A stretch of DNA of 64,000 nucleotides from Szabonella alba (GTDB taxonomy: Bacteria > Pseudomonadota > Alphaproteobacteria > Rhodobacterales > Rhodobacteraceae): positions 496,001 to 560,000 of the forward strand of contig NZ_JAESVN010000002.1 of assembly GCF_016765775.1 (NCBI RefSeq), given 5' to 3'. This document shows, piece by piece, positions 46,081 through 55,028 of the stretch. Below the pieces are notes generated by a model. It saw nothing but the letters and a program-made list of their open reading frames with translations. It was not told where the DNA came from and did no database searches. The position numbers and the translations under genes were made by a program. The first letter of the stretch is position 1. Each line of letters starts with the position of its first letter.

Positions 46081-47037
46081 TTACCTCAATTTCGGGTTCA
46101 GCGCGTCGCGCAGCCAGTCGCCCAGCAGATTGACCGCCAGCACCAGCGCGACAAGAACGACAGAGGGGAAGATCACCACCCACCAGATGCCGGAAAACAG
46201 ATATTCGTTGCCGATTCGGATCAGCGTGCCAAGGCTGGGCTGGGTCGCGGGCATGCCGACGCCCAGAAAGGACAGCGTCGCCTCGGTCAGCACGGCCATG
46301 CCAAGGTTGATCGTGGCGATGACCAGCACCGGGCCCAGAACATTCGGCAGGATATGGCTGACCATGATGCCTGCGCGCGACACGCCGTTGATGCGCGCGG
46401 CCTGCACATATTCCTTGTTGCGTTCCACCATGGTCGAGGACCGGACCGTGCGCGCATATTGCACCCAGTTGGTCAGGCCGATGGCCAAGATCAGCACCCA
46501 GATCGCGGCCTGCTGATGCTGCGCGGGCGGCAGCGCGCCGCGCATGATGCCATTGACCAGCAGGGCCACAAGGATCGTGGGAAAGGACAAGAGCACATCG
46601 GCAAAGCGCATGATCGCGGCATCGACGATCCCGCCGACAAACCCGCCCAGCAGGCCCAGCGAGATGCCGACCACCGCCGCCAGTGCCACGCTCGCAAAGC
46701 CCACGATCAGCGACAGGCGCAGCCCGTAAAGGATGCTGGAATAGACATCACGCGCCAGCGTATCGGTGCCCAGCCAGTAGCGCGCATCGCCGCCTTCGGC
46801 CCATGCAGGGGGCAGTTCACTGTCAAAAAGGCTGAGTTCACCGATGTCATAGGGGTTCTGATTGGCCAGCCATGGCGCGAGGATCGCGGCGGCAAACAGG
46901 ATCAGCAGCACAAGTGCCGAGATGCGCGCCGACCATGAGTGGCGAAAGCTCCATGCCACATCGCCGGACAGGGCGCGGGCAATCAGGCCCGCAGGGGCGG
47001 GACGGGGTGGGGCGGATGCGGGGGTCGGGGTCGCCAT
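46081..47037 (-). CDS. Oligopeptide-type ABC transporter permease (OppC-like)
   Basis: This 318-residue inner-membrane permease has the N-terminal OppC cytoplasmic segment (SARISALVLLILFAAAILAPWLA). The LGTDTLARDVYSSILYGLRLSL motif follows, then the coupling-helix segment YVQAARINGVSRAGIMVSHILPN. About six transmembrane helices are expected. The ATG at 47037 is chosen over a TTG five codons upstream because AAAGGGA precedes it. It forms the pore with the OppB-like subunit. Confidence 0.94.
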   Translation of the reverse strand: MATPTPASAPPRPAPAGLIARALSGDVAWSFRHSWSARISALVLLILFAAAILAPWLANQNPYDIGELSLFDSELPPAWAEGGDARYWLGTDTLARDVYSSILYGLRLSLIVGFASVALAAVVGISLGLLGGFVGGIVDAAIMRFADVLLSFPTILVALLVNGIMRGALPPAQHQQAAIWVLILAIGLTNWVQYARTVRSSTMVERNKEYVQAARINGVSRAGIMVSHILPNVLGPVLVIATINLGMAVLTEATLSFLGVGMPATQPSLGTLIRIGNEYLFSGIWWVVIFPSVVLVALVLAVNLLGDWLRDALNPKLR

Positions 47038-47048
47038 GGATTTCCCTT

Positions 47049-48032
47049 TCAATGCGCGCCACGGGCGCCGTCAACGCGCAGGCGCGGATCCAGCACGACG
47101 TAAAGCAGATCGACGATGGTGTTGATCGTGACGAAGATCAGGCTGACCAGCACCAGATAGGCCGCCATCACCGGCACATCGCCAAAGCTGACCGCCTGAA
47201 TGAACAGCGCGCCCATGCCCGGCCATTGAAACACCGTCTCGGTGATGATGGCAAAGGCGATCAGCCCACCGAGTTGCAGCCCGAAGATCGTGATGACGGG
47301 GATCAGCGTATTGCGCAGCGCATGGTGGAAATGGATGGCGCGGTCCGACAAGCCCCGGGCGCGGGCGAATTTGATGTAATCGGTGCGCAGCACCTCCATC
47401 ATCTCGGCCCGGACCAGCCGCATGATCAGCGTCAGCTGAAACAGGCACAGCATGACCGAGGGCAGGATCAGCGCCTTCAGCCCCGTCGTGGTCAGAAAGC
47501 CGGTGGACCACCAGCCGACATCAACCACCGTGCCCCGCCCGAAAGAGGGCAGCCAGCCCAGCCAGACCGAGAAGGTGAGGATCAGGAGAATCCCCGTCAC
47601 GAAGGTCGGCAGCGAGATCCCGACCAATGAGATGAATTGCAGCGTCTGGGTGCTGAGCGCGCGGGGGCGCAGCGCGGTCAGGATGCCCAGCGGAATACCC
47701 AGCACCAAGGACAGGCCCGCCGCGACCAGCACCAGTTCCGCCGTGGCCGGAAAACGTTCAGCCAACAGGGTGGAGACAGGCCGCGCATTGCGCCATGACA
47801 GGCCGAAATCCCCCTGTGCGGCCCGGGTCACGAAGCGGGCATATTGCACATAAAGCGGCTGATCGAGGCCAAGGCGCGCGCGCACCTCTTCCCGTTCCGC
47901 GACCGAGGCATTTTCCGAGACCATGGAATTGACCGGATCGCCCATGAAACGGAACATCATGAAGGCAATCAGCGCCACGGCCAGCATCACGAAAACCGAC
48001 TGGACGATGCGGCGAACCAGAAATCCGAACAT
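47049..48032 (-). CDS. Oligopeptide-type ABC transporter permease (OppB-like)
   Basis: This 327-residue inner-membrane permease begins with the usual MFGFLVRRIVQSVFVMLAVALIAFMMFR. It contains LGLDQPLYVQYARFVT and the coupling-helix segment YIKFARARGLSDRAIHFHHALRN. About six transmembrane helices are expected. It follows the binding-protein gene by 70 bases and precedes the OppC-like gene by 11 bases. With the other subunits it imports an oligopeptide-like or other small polar compound. Confidence 0.94.
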   Translation of the reverse strand: MFGFLVRRIVQSVFVMLAVALIAFMMFRFMGDPVNSMVSENASVAEREEVRARLGLDQPLYVQYARFVTRAAQGDFGLSWRNARPVSTLLAERFPATAELVLVAAGLSLVLGIPLGILTALRPRALSTQTLQFISLVGISLPTFVTGILLILTFSVWLGWLPSFGRGTVVDVGWWSTGFLTTTGLKALILPSVMLCLFQLTLIMRLVRAEMMEVLRTDYIKFARARGLSDRAIHFHHALRNTLIPVITIFGLQLGGLIAFAIITETVFQWPGMGALFIQAVSFGDVPVMAAYLVLVSLIFVTINTIVDLLYVVLDPRLRVDGARGAH

Positions 48033-48102
48033 GGCAGACCCTTTCCGGCGGGGGATGGGGCCGCGCCCTATCGGGCGCGGCGGTCAGGCACATCTGGCAG
48101 GA

Positions 48103-49668
48103 TCAGTTATTCACCCGGGCATACCACAGGCGCACCAGATCATCGGCGGCCTGCGGCACCTCGACCGTGTCACGCGCCGCCCAGCTCAGCGGTTGCTGAT
48201 GGACGGGCAGCCAGGCGATATCTTCATGGGCCAGCATCAGCGCCTCGGACAGCATGGCCAGACGCTTTTCCTCATCCATCTCGATGGCGATGGCTTGGGT
48301 CAGTTCGTCCAGCCGGGGGTTGGAATAGCCCGCAGGGGTGAAGGTGCCATAGCTGCCATCCGGCGAGGCCAGCATCGCCGACAGCACCGAAAACCCGTCC
48401 AGCATCGGAAGCGTTGCCCAGCCCAGCATGAACACATCGACTGCGCGTTCATCGACCTTCTGGAAATGGATCTGGCGCGGTTCGGTCACCAGACGCGGCT
48501 GGAACCCGGACTGGGTCAGCATCGCGGCCATGGCCTGACAGATCGCCTCATCATTCACATAGCGGTCATTGGGGCAGTTCAGGTTGAAGGCGAAGCCTTC
48601 GGGATAGCCCGCTTCGGCCAGCAGTGCCTTGGCGCGGTCGGGATCATAGGGCAGGCGCGCGTCCATCGCCTCGGTATAGCCCTGCACCTCGGGCGCGATC
48701 AGCGAGCCGGTGACGCGGGACTTGCCCCGCATGATGCGGTCGCGGATCAGATCCATGTTGATCGCATGCATCATCGCCTGACGCACCCGCAGATCCTTCA
48801 GCGGATTGCCCTCGACATTGCCATCCACAAGGCTGTCACCCATGTTGATGCCCATCATGATGCTGCGCAGGCCGGGATTTTCCAGCATCCGCACACCGTC
48901 TGCCGCCTCGATCCGCGCGGCATCCTGCAAAGGCGCGGGCTCGATCAGGTCGATCTCACCCGACAGCAGGGCTGCCACCCGGGTCGCGGCCGACGCGATG
49001 GGGGAATGTTCGATCCGCGTCAGGTTATGGGCGGGCGTGTCCCACCAGCCCTCATTCGCGACCAGCACGTTCAGCGCATCGGGGCGGCGGCTTTCCAGAC
49101 GGAAGGGGCCGGTGCCATTGGCGTTGTTGGTGGTATAGCCCTCTTCCCCGCGTGAGGCGTCGATGGGCGCAGTCGCGCCATTCGCCTCAAGCCAGCCGGA
49201 ATCGAGGATGAAGATATTGGTCAGGTAGTTGTTCAGCAGCGGCGTCGGCCCCTCCATCACCACATCCACGGTCAGGTCATCGACCTTTTCCACCGCCGTC
49301 AGGCCCGGCAGGTTGCCCCGCAGCGGCGATTTCGGATCGGCAGCGCGGGTCAGCGACACGATGACATCATCGGCATCGAAGGCTTCGCCGCCATGGAAGG
49401 TCACGCCGTCGCGCAGGAAAAACCGCACGCGGTTCGGCTCGATCACCTCCCAGCGGGTCGCCAGCGCGGGCTCGATGCGCAGTTCGGCATCGTAGCGCAC
49501 CAGCGGCTCATACAGGTGATGGGTGAAGATATTGGTGAAGCTGTCGGTCACCGCATGGGGGTCAAGCCCGTAAACATCGCGCGCCGTCGCCCATTTCAGG
49601 GTTTCGGCCGCGGCGGGCGCGGTCAGCGGCAGGGACATCGCTGCGGTCAGTAGCAGGCTGCGGATCAT
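48103..49668 (-). CDS. ABC transporter periplasmic substrate-binding protein (DppA/OppA family)
   Basis: This 521-residue periplasmic receptor has a signal peptide (LLLTAAMSLPLTAPAAA, cleavage about residue 21). The SBP family 5 pattern is clear: YGLDPHAVTDSFTNIFTHHLYEPLVRYD, RFFLRDGVTFHGGEAFDADDVIVSLTRA and GTGPFRLESRRPDALNV. Family 5 proteins bind peptides, nickel or other metabolites. The neighbouring deaminase and racemase suggest a nitrogen-containing heterocycle or amide here, but this is inference. It is the first gene of the operon, facing the GntR gene across a 200-base control region. Confidence 0.93.
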   Translation of the reverse strand: MIRSLLLTAAMSLPLTAPAAAETLKWATARDVYGLDPHAVTDSFTNIFTHHLYEPLVRYDAELRIEPALATRWEVIEPNRVRFFLRDGVTFHGGEAFDADDVIVSLTRAADPKSPLRGNLPGLTAVEKVDDLTVDVVMEGPTPLLNNYLTNIFILDSGWLEANGATAPIDASRGEEGYTTNNANGTGPFRLESRRPDALNVLVANEGWWDTPAHNLTRIEHSPIASAATRVAALLSGEIDLIEPAPLQDAARIEAADGVRMLENPGLRSIMMGINMGDSLVDGNVEGNPLKDLRVRQAMMHAINMDLIRDRIMRGKSRVTGSLIAPEVQGYTEAMDARLPYDPDRAKALLAEAGYPEGFAFNLNCPNDRYVNDEAICQAMAAMLTQSGFQPRLVTEPRQIHFQKVDERAVDVFMLGWATLPMLDGFSVLSAMLASPDGSYGTFTPAGYSNPRLDELTQAIAIEMDEEKRLAMLSEALMLAHEDIAWLPVHQQPLSWAARDTVEVPQAADDLVRLWYARVNN

Positions 49669-49774
49669 GGGAAGGCTCCGGGTTGGACGCGAAAGGTTGT
49701 TTTGCGCGGGTGGTCGGGAAAGGAAGGCAGTTCTGGCGCCGCCCGTAACAATATTGGTTACACAGCATCCATTT

Positions 49775-49786
49775 ATTGTCTACAAT
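49775..49786. promoter_or_regulatory. Candidate GntR/FCD operator
   Basis: ATTGTCTACAAT has perfect 5-base inverted arms (ATTGT/ACAAT) around a 2-base centre. It fits the T-GT..AC-A pattern of FadR-subfamily GntR operators. It lies in the AT-rich 200-base region between the binding-protein gene (minus) and the GntR gene (plus), so it could control both. Confidence 0.55.
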
Positions 49787-49868
49787 TTTGTTGCAGCGTA
49801 TTCGTATTTTGTTGACTTTCGTGTAACTGCCCGGAATCTGGTCGCAAAGGCACAAAGTGGAAGCAGGT

Positions 49869-50558
49869 ATGAGTCTGGAAACCGACGGCCCGGGTGATTC
49901 GCCACATCTCGTGATCTACAACCGGATCTGGCAATCCATCGCCGAACGGAAGCTGCGTCCGGGCACGCGGCTGAAAGAGGAACAGCTGGCCGAGATCTTC
50001 GCGGTCAGCCGTGCGCGGGTGCGTCAGGCCCTGTCGGCGCTGGAGCGCGACGGGCTGGTGACGCTGGTGCCCAACCGGGGCGCCTTTGTCGCCGAACCCT
50101 CGATCGAGGAGGCGCGCGATATCTTCTTTGCCCGCCGCACTATCGAATCGCAGCTGGTCAACCGGCTTTGCGCGACGCGCACGCCCGGCGCCATTGCCCG
50201 GCTGGAAGATCACGTCGCCCTTGAACGCGACGCGCGCAAGCGCGGCGACAAGACCGACTGTGTGCGGCTGTCGGGCGGGTTTCATCTGCTGATCGGGGAA
50301 CTGGCAGGGTCCCCCTATCTGGGCGATGTGCTGCGCGATCTGGTATCGCGCACCTCACTGATCCTTGTGATGTATCAGCGCCGGTCCCAGACCGATTGCG
50401 GCCCGGATGAACATGCGGACATCGTGGCCGCCATCGCCGCGCAGGATGCGGCCACCGCCATGGCGCTGATGGATCACCATATGGACCATCTTGAGGGCAC
50501 GCTGGACCTTGACGACGAACTTGCCCGCCAGACCGACCTGAAGGACCTTCTGCAATGA
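49869..50558 (+). CDS. GntR-family transcriptional regulator (FCD ligand domain)
   Basis: This 229-residue regulator has an N-terminal winged helix (RLKEEQLAEIFAVSRARVRQALSALERDGLVTLVPNRGAFVAEPS) and a C-terminal FCD domain. The FCD metal and ligand residues lie in GFHLLIGELAGSPYL and DEHADIVAAIAAQDAATAMALMDHHMDH. FCD regulators usually respond to small organic acids and repress uptake and catabolic genes. The ATG at 49869 is favoured over a GTG at 49857. It is divergent from the nine-gene operon and overlaps the next amidohydrolase gene by ATGA, so it probably controls both. Confidence 0.9.
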   Translation: MSLETDGPGDSPHLVIYNRIWQSIAERKLRPGTRLKEEQLAEIFAVSRARVRQALSALERDGLVTLVPNRGAFVAEPSIEEARDIFFARRTIESQLVNRLCATRTPGAIARLEDHVALERDARKRGDKTDCVRLSGGFHLLIGELAGSPYLGDVLRDLVSRTSLILVMYQRRSQTDCGPDEHADIVAAIAAQDAATAMALMDHHMDHLEGTLDLDDELARQTDLKDLLQ

Positions 50559-52000
50559 CCCTGCCCGACCTCTTGCTGCGCTGTGCAACCATCGTGACCG
50601 TCGATCCCGCACGACGGGTCATCGAGGATGGCTGGATCACCGTCACCGGCGACCGGATCAGCGGCATCGGCAGCGGCCCGGCACCCGAGGTGGCCCGCAT
50701 GGCCGCCCGCGTGATCGACCGGCCGGGGCTGATTGCCCTGCCGGGTCTGATCGACGCTCATTCCCATGCCGGTCACGGGCTGGTGCGCGCAGCGGGCGAT
50801 GGTGACGGCGACCGCTGGTTCGCGATCTGTGAGGCGATTTATGCCGGGGTCGCCACGCCTGCCTTCTGGCGGGCCGAGGCGCGGCTGGCGGCGCTGGAAC
50901 GTCTGCGCGGGGGGGTCACCACCGCCGTGGCCCTGCTGGGTGGCGGGGCGGATGTCTACCGCACCGACACGCCCGAGGCGGGCGATGCCCATTGTGCCGC
51001 CACGCGCGAAACCGGGTTGCGCACGATCCTTGCCGTCGGTCCGGGCCGCCTGCCCTTTCCGCGCCATTTCGGACCGGACCGCCGCGCCGTTGGCTTTGCC
51101 GAACAGATGGAGGTCGCGGCCGATCTGATCGCACGGCATGACGCTGTCTTGTCGCGGCGGACCGGGATCGCCCTGATCCTGCCGGTCTATCTTGAGGCGC
51201 ATATGCAGCAGGATGGCAATGTGATCCGCGCCATGGCCCGGGCGATGGCCGATCTTCAGGCGAAGACCGGGGCGCTGTTCACGCAGGACGGGCATCGCAG
51301 CGGGTCCATCGCGCTGGCCGCCGAACTCGGCCTGCTGTCGCCCCGGGCCGCGCTTGGCCACAGTATCGAGCTGACGCCCGCCGATTTCGACGCGCTGCGT
51401 CAATCAGGGGCCAGCATCATCCATAACCCCTCGGCGATCATGTCGATCTCGGGCCGCTGCCCGGTGCCGGAACTGATCGAGGCAGGCATCAATGTCTGTC
51501 TGGGGTCGGATGCGGGCGCGCCCGACCGGGGGTTCGACATGTTCCGCCATATGGCGCAGGCCATGCATTACCATCGCCGCCATTTCCGCGATGCCGCAGT
51601 CCTGCCCGAGGGCAAGGCGCTGGAAATGTGCAGCATCGACGCGGCCCGGGCCCTTGGGCTGGAGCAGGAGATCGGATCGCTGGAGACCGGCAAGAAGGCC
51701 GATATCATCCTTCTGGACGGGCGCGCACCGCATCTGTGGCCGCCGGTGATGGCGCTGAACCGCATCACCCATTTCGCCAATGCCGCCGATGTGGATACGG
51801 TCATCACCGATGGCCGCGTGCTGATGGAGGAACGCCGCATTCCGCATCTGGATACGCAGGCGATCCTTGATGAGGCCGCAGCCGAGGCCGAGGCCGCCTT
51901 TGCCGCGTCGGGCCATGGGGATGCCCGGACCGAAGGCGCCGATCTGTGGTCCCGCGCCCGCCGTCCCGCCGCCGCCTACCGGCCCGCCGGGGATCCCTGA
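50555..52000 (+). CDS. Amidohydrolase-family deaminase/hydrolase (AtzA/SsnA-like)
   Basis: This 481-residue metal-dependent hydrolase has its sites intact: LPGLIDAHSHAGHG (HxH), LFTQDGHRSG in the middle, LGHSIELTP (His) and CLGSDAGAPDRGFDMFRHM (Asp). The pattern fits the AtzA/TrzN/SsnA/5'-deoxyadenosine-deaminase branch, which removes amino or chloro groups from heterocycles. It is co-translated with the GntR gene upstream. Three amidohydrolase-type genes within 12 kb suggest stepwise opening or deamination of one compound or several related ones. The C-terminal tail is Pro-rich. Confidence 0.87.
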   Translation: MTLPDLLLRCATIVTVDPARRVIEDGWITVTGDRISGIGSGPAPEVARMAARVIDRPGLIALPGLIDAHSHAGHGLVRAAGDGDGDRWFAICEAIYAGVATPAFWRAEARLAALERLRGGVTTAVALLGGGADVYRTDTPEAGDAHCAATRETGLRTILAVGPGRLPFPRHFGPDRRAVGFAEQMEVAADLIARHDAVLSRRTGIALILPVYLEAHMQQDGNVIRAMARAMADLQAKTGALFTQDGHRSGSIALAAELGLLSPRAALGHSIELTPADFDALRQSGASIIHNPSAIMSISGRCPVPELIEAGINVCLGSDAGAPDRGFDMFRHMAQAMHYHRRHFRDAAVLPEGKALEMCSIDAARALGLEQEIGSLETGKKADIILLDGRAPHLWPPVMALNRITHFANAADVDTVITDGRVLMEERRIPHLDTQAILDEAAAEAEAAFAASGHGDARTEGADLWSRARRPAAAYRPAGDP

Positions 52001-52018
52001 ACCGCCCCGCCCGTCCGG

Positions 52019-52978
52019 TCAGCGAACACGGTTCAGCAATTCGTCCCCCCGCGCCAGCCGGTTGGCGTTTTCGGCCATCACCGCCCGGCGGCGGTCAATC
52101 GTGCCATGGGTCCAGCCCGACATATGCGGGGTCAGGGTGACATTGGGCAATTCGTGAAACGGCAGGGTGCCGGGATGCGGGTTCGGCGCATCGGGGCCGG
52201 GATAGACATACCATGTGTCAATCACCGCCCCGCCGATCCGCCCCGAGGCCAGCGCATCGTAAAGCGCCTGTTCGGCGATCACCGGGCCGCGCCCGACATT
52301 CATCACCACCCCATGCGCGGGCAGCGCCGCCAGCACCTCGGCGCCGATCAGACCGCGCGTGCTGTCGGTCAGCGGCAGCGTGTTGATCAGGTAGTCGACC
52401 TGCCCCGCCATCGCCGCCAGACCGGTCAGCGGATGCATCGTGACCCCTTGGGCCGACACGGGTGAGCGGTTCGCCACATGCACCTCCATGCCAAAGGCCG
52501 CACAGCGCGCCGCCAAGGTCTTGCCGATATGGCCGAACCCCACGATCCCGACGCTTTGCGCCGAAAGCTCGGTCCGCAGGCCGGTCGGTTTACCGGCCCA
52601 GAGGCTCCAGTCCCCCTGACGCAACTGCGCATCGGCCTGCGCCAGCGGCACATGGAAGGACAGAAGTGCGGCCATCACATATTCGGCAATCGCCACCTCA
52701 TGGCCGAAGACATTGCACAGCGCCGTGGCCCCGGGCAGGGCCGCAAGATCGATGCCGTCATAGCCGGCCCCCGGCACCTGATAAAGTCGCGCGGACAAGG
52801 CGGGCATGCCGGCGGCATATTTCACCCCGATCACCATATCCGCCGTGGCAAAGGCCTCCGCCTCACCCGGCCCGGCAAGCGTATCGGACAGCAGGATCAG
52901 ATCCTGCGGTGTATCCAGCAGATCGGCAAAGCCAGGCAGGAAAGTTTCGGCATTGGCGCCGTGAAATGCGATCTTCAT
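52019..52978 (-). CDS. D-isomer-specific 2-hydroxyacid dehydrogenase
   Basis: This 319-residue NAD(P)-dependent dehydrogenase has the nucleotide site SVGIVGFGHIGKTLAARCAAFG, the family segment DYLINTLPLTDSTRGLIGAEVL, and NVGRGPVIAEQALYDALASGRIGGAVIDTW. The catalytic Arg lies near NTLPLTDSTR, the Glu near GPVIAEQAL, and the His near LTPHMSGWTHG. Its substrate, a 2-hydroxy or 2-keto acid, is unknown. It follows the SDR gene by 3 bases, ending a three-gene minus-strand set with the enolase-superfamily gene. Confidence 0.9.
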   Translation of the reverse strand: MKIAFHGANAETFLPGFADLLDTPQDLILLSDTLAGPGEAEAFATADMVIGVKYAAGMPALSARLYQVPGAGYDGIDLAALPGATALCNVFGHEVAIAEYVMAALLSFHVPLAQADAQLRQGDWSLWAGKPTGLRTELSAQSVGIVGFGHIGKTLAARCAAFGMEVHVANRSPVSAQGVTMHPLTGLAAMAGQVDYLINTLPLTDSTRGLIGAEVLAALPAHGVVMNVGRGPVIAEQALYDALASGRIGGAVIDTWYVYPGPDAPNPHPGTLPFHELPNVTLTPHMSGWTHGTIDRRRAVMAENANRLARGDELLNRVR

Positions 52979-52981
52979 GGC

Positions 52982-53743
52982 TCAGAGCACCGAAATCATG
53001 CCGCCATCGACGAAGATGAGCTGCCCGTTGACATAATCCGAGGCGCGCGAGGCCAGAAACACCGCCGCCCCCTGCAATTCCTCGGGCTGGCCCCAGCGGC
53101 GGGCGGGGGTGCGGGCCTTCACCCATTTGTCGAAATCGGGGTTGCTCATCAACGCCTCGTTCATGTCGGTCGCCATATAGCCGGGCCCGATCGCATTGGC
53201 CTGCACGCCCTTTTCGCCCCATTCGGCGGCCATCGCCTTGGTCAGCATCTTGATGCCGCCCTTGGCGACCGTGTAGGGCGCGACCGTGGCCCGGGCGAGA
53301 TCGGATGTCAGTGAACCGATATTGATGATCTTGCCCGCGCCGCGTTCGACCATGCGGCGCGCGGCCTCACGCCCGCAGACAAAGGCGGCGGTCAGGTTGG
53401 TGTCGATCACGCGCTGCCAGTCGGCGGTGGAAAGTTCCAGCATCGGCTGGCGGTGCTGGATGCCCGCATTGTTCACCAGAATGTCGATCTGCGTCGCCGT
53501 CGCATCGAAACCTTCAAAGGCTTTCAGAACTGACGCCTCATCCGTCACGCTGAAACATGCGGTCAGAACCTCATGCCCCTTGGCCGTCATCTCGGCTGCG
53601 GCCTCGGCCAGACGGTCGGGATCGACGCCGTTCAGCACAACCCGCGCGCCCGCATCGGCCAGCCCCTCGGCAATGCCCCGGCCAAGCCCGCGCGATGATC
53701 CGGTGACAAGGGCGGTTTTACCGGTCAGGTCGAAAAGTTTCAT
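52982..53743 (-). CDS. Short-chain dehydrogenase/reductase (gluconate 5-dehydrogenase-like)
   Basis: This 253-residue SDR has the cofactor motif VTGSSRGLGRGIAEGL, NNAG in ILVNNAGIQHRQPMLE, the catalytic Ser in IINIGSL and the Tyr-x-x-x-Lys site in APYTVAKGGIKML. GPGYMATDMNEA is also typical. Members of this type often act on sugar acids (gluconate 5-dehydrogenase) or related polyols. Its place between a sugar-acid dehydratase-like gene and a hydroxyacid dehydrogenase supports sugar-acid catabolism. Spacing to both neighbours is 3 bases. Confidence 0.9.
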   Translation of the reverse strand: MKLFDLTGKTALVTGSSRGLGRGIAEGLADAGARVVLNGVDPDRLAEAAAEMTAKGHEVLTACFSVTDEASVLKAFEGFDATATQIDILVNNAGIQHRQPMLELSTADWQRVIDTNLTAAFVCGREAARRMVERGAGKIINIGSLTSDLARATVAPYTVAKGGIKMLTKAMAAEWGEKGVQANAIGPGYMATDMNEALMSNPDFDKWVKARTPARRWGQPEELQGAAVFLASRASDYVNGQLIFVDGGMISVL

Positions 53744-53746
53744 GGC

Positions 53747-54946
53747 TCAAAGCTCCGATATTCTGGTGACAAGATCACTGCGTTCAAAGAACGCCGGTTG
53801 CAGTTCCAGCCCAAGGCCGGGGCCTTCGGGCGGATGGACATAGCCGCCTTCGATCCGGGGCATGTCGGTGACAAGTTCAAGATACCAGCCGCGATAGAAG
53901 GCGCGCACCGATTCCTGAATGATCGTGTTGGGCTGGCTGAAACTCATATGGATGCCCGCGACGAAACCGACCGGCCCGATACAGTCATGTGCGGCAAAGG
54001 GGCGGTGATAGCTGTCGGCCATGGCGGCGATCTTGCGCCCTTCGGTCAGGCCACCGGTCCAGCACAGATCGGCCATGACCACATGGCAGGCATCACGGTC
54101 CAGATACTCCTTATAGGCGAATCGTGACCCCAGCGTTTCCGAGGCGCAGGTCATCACCGGGGTTGCACGGGCAAATTCGGCCAGCGCCTGCGCATTGTTC
54201 ATGCGGATCGGATCCTCGAACCACAAGGGCTTGAACTCGGCCACCTCGCGCGCGATCTGCATCGCAGTGGGCAGGTTCCAAAGGCAATGCATCTCCAGCA
54301 TGATGTCGATCTTGTCGCCCACGGTGCGGCGGATCTCCTCAAAGGGTTTCAGCCCGGCCTTCATCGCGTCAGCGGTGATATACTGACCCTTGAATTCGGT
54401 CGCAGCCGGGTCGAAGGGCCAAATCTTCATCGCGGTGATGCCTTCGTCCAGCAGGCTTTCGGCCAGTTCGGCGGGGCGGTTCATGAAACCGTCCAGATCC
54501 TCATAGGGTCCGTCGGCGGTGCCGAGGTTCCATGTGTCCACCGGCTTGATGACATTGCTGCGCACATAGCGCGTGCCTGCACAGGTGTTGTAAAGGCGCA
54601 TTTTTTCCCAGGAAAGGCCGCCCAGCATCTGCCAGACCGGCAGACCCGCAAGCTTGCCGAATATATCCCACAGCGCGATGTCGATGGCCGAGGCCGCGCG
54701 ATATTCCACCCCGGTCGAGCTTTGCGCCATCGGCAGGTTCAGCATCTCACGATGCAGATGTTCAATCCGCAGCGGATCCTGCCCCAGAAGGCGCACCGCC
54801 AGCGTGTTGTGGATATGCGCCGCCACCGCCTCGGCCCCGTAGAAGGTCTCGCCCAGACCGGTAATCCCTGCATCGGTTTCCACATGGACCCAGAGCACAT
54901 TGGCGAATTCCTCGGTCCGGTAGGTGCGGATGGCGGTGATTTTCAT
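53747..54946 (-). CDS. Enolase-superfamily (mandelate racemase/sugar-acid dehydratase) protein
   Basis: This 399-residue enolase-superfamily enzyme has the N-terminal capping domain MKITAIRTYRTEEFANVLWVHVETDAGITGLGETFYG and a barrel with GITAMKIWPFDPAA. Metal ligands lie in DIMLEMHCLWN, LWFEDPIRMNN and TCASETLG. The C-terminal catalytic His is in FAAHDCIGPVGF. Galactonate, gluconate and related acid-sugar dehydratases share this layout, and the substrate here is undetermined. The ATG at 54946 gives the normal length; the frame stays open upstream across the intergenic region. It is divergent from a GntR/FCD regulator. Confidence 0.88.
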   Translation of the reverse strand: MKITAIRTYRTEEFANVLWVHVETDAGITGLGETFYGAEAVAAHIHNTLAVRLLGQDPLRIEHLHREMLNLPMAQSSTGVEYRAASAIDIALWDIFGKLAGLPVWQMLGGLSWEKMRLYNTCAGTRYVRSNVIKPVDTWNLGTADGPYEDLDGFMNRPAELAESLLDEGITAMKIWPFDPAATEFKGQYITADAMKAGLKPFEEIRRTVGDKIDIMLEMHCLWNLPTAMQIAREVAEFKPLWFEDPIRMNNAQALAEFARATPVMTCASETLGSRFAYKEYLDRDACHVVMADLCWTGGLTEGRKIAAMADSYHRPFAAHDCIGPVGFVAGIHMSFSQPNTIIQESVRAFYRGWYLELVTDMPRIEGGYVHPPEGPGLGLELQPAFFERSDLVTRISEL

Positions 54947-55007
54947 GGGGGCTGTCCCTAGTGGATTGGCGGTGCGGCGCGATTCTGCTAAGGTCTGTAT
55001 CGCAATA

Positions 55008-55023
55008 TTGGCATTAGTGGCAA
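55008..55023. promoter_or_regulatory. Possible GntR/FCD operator
   Basis: TTGGCATTAGTGGCAA is an imperfect inverted repeat (TTG..CAA outer arms) in the 82-base space between the enolase-superfamily gene and its divergent regulator. The symmetry is partial, so the call is tentative. Confidence 0.3.
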
Positions 55024-55028
55024 CAATA

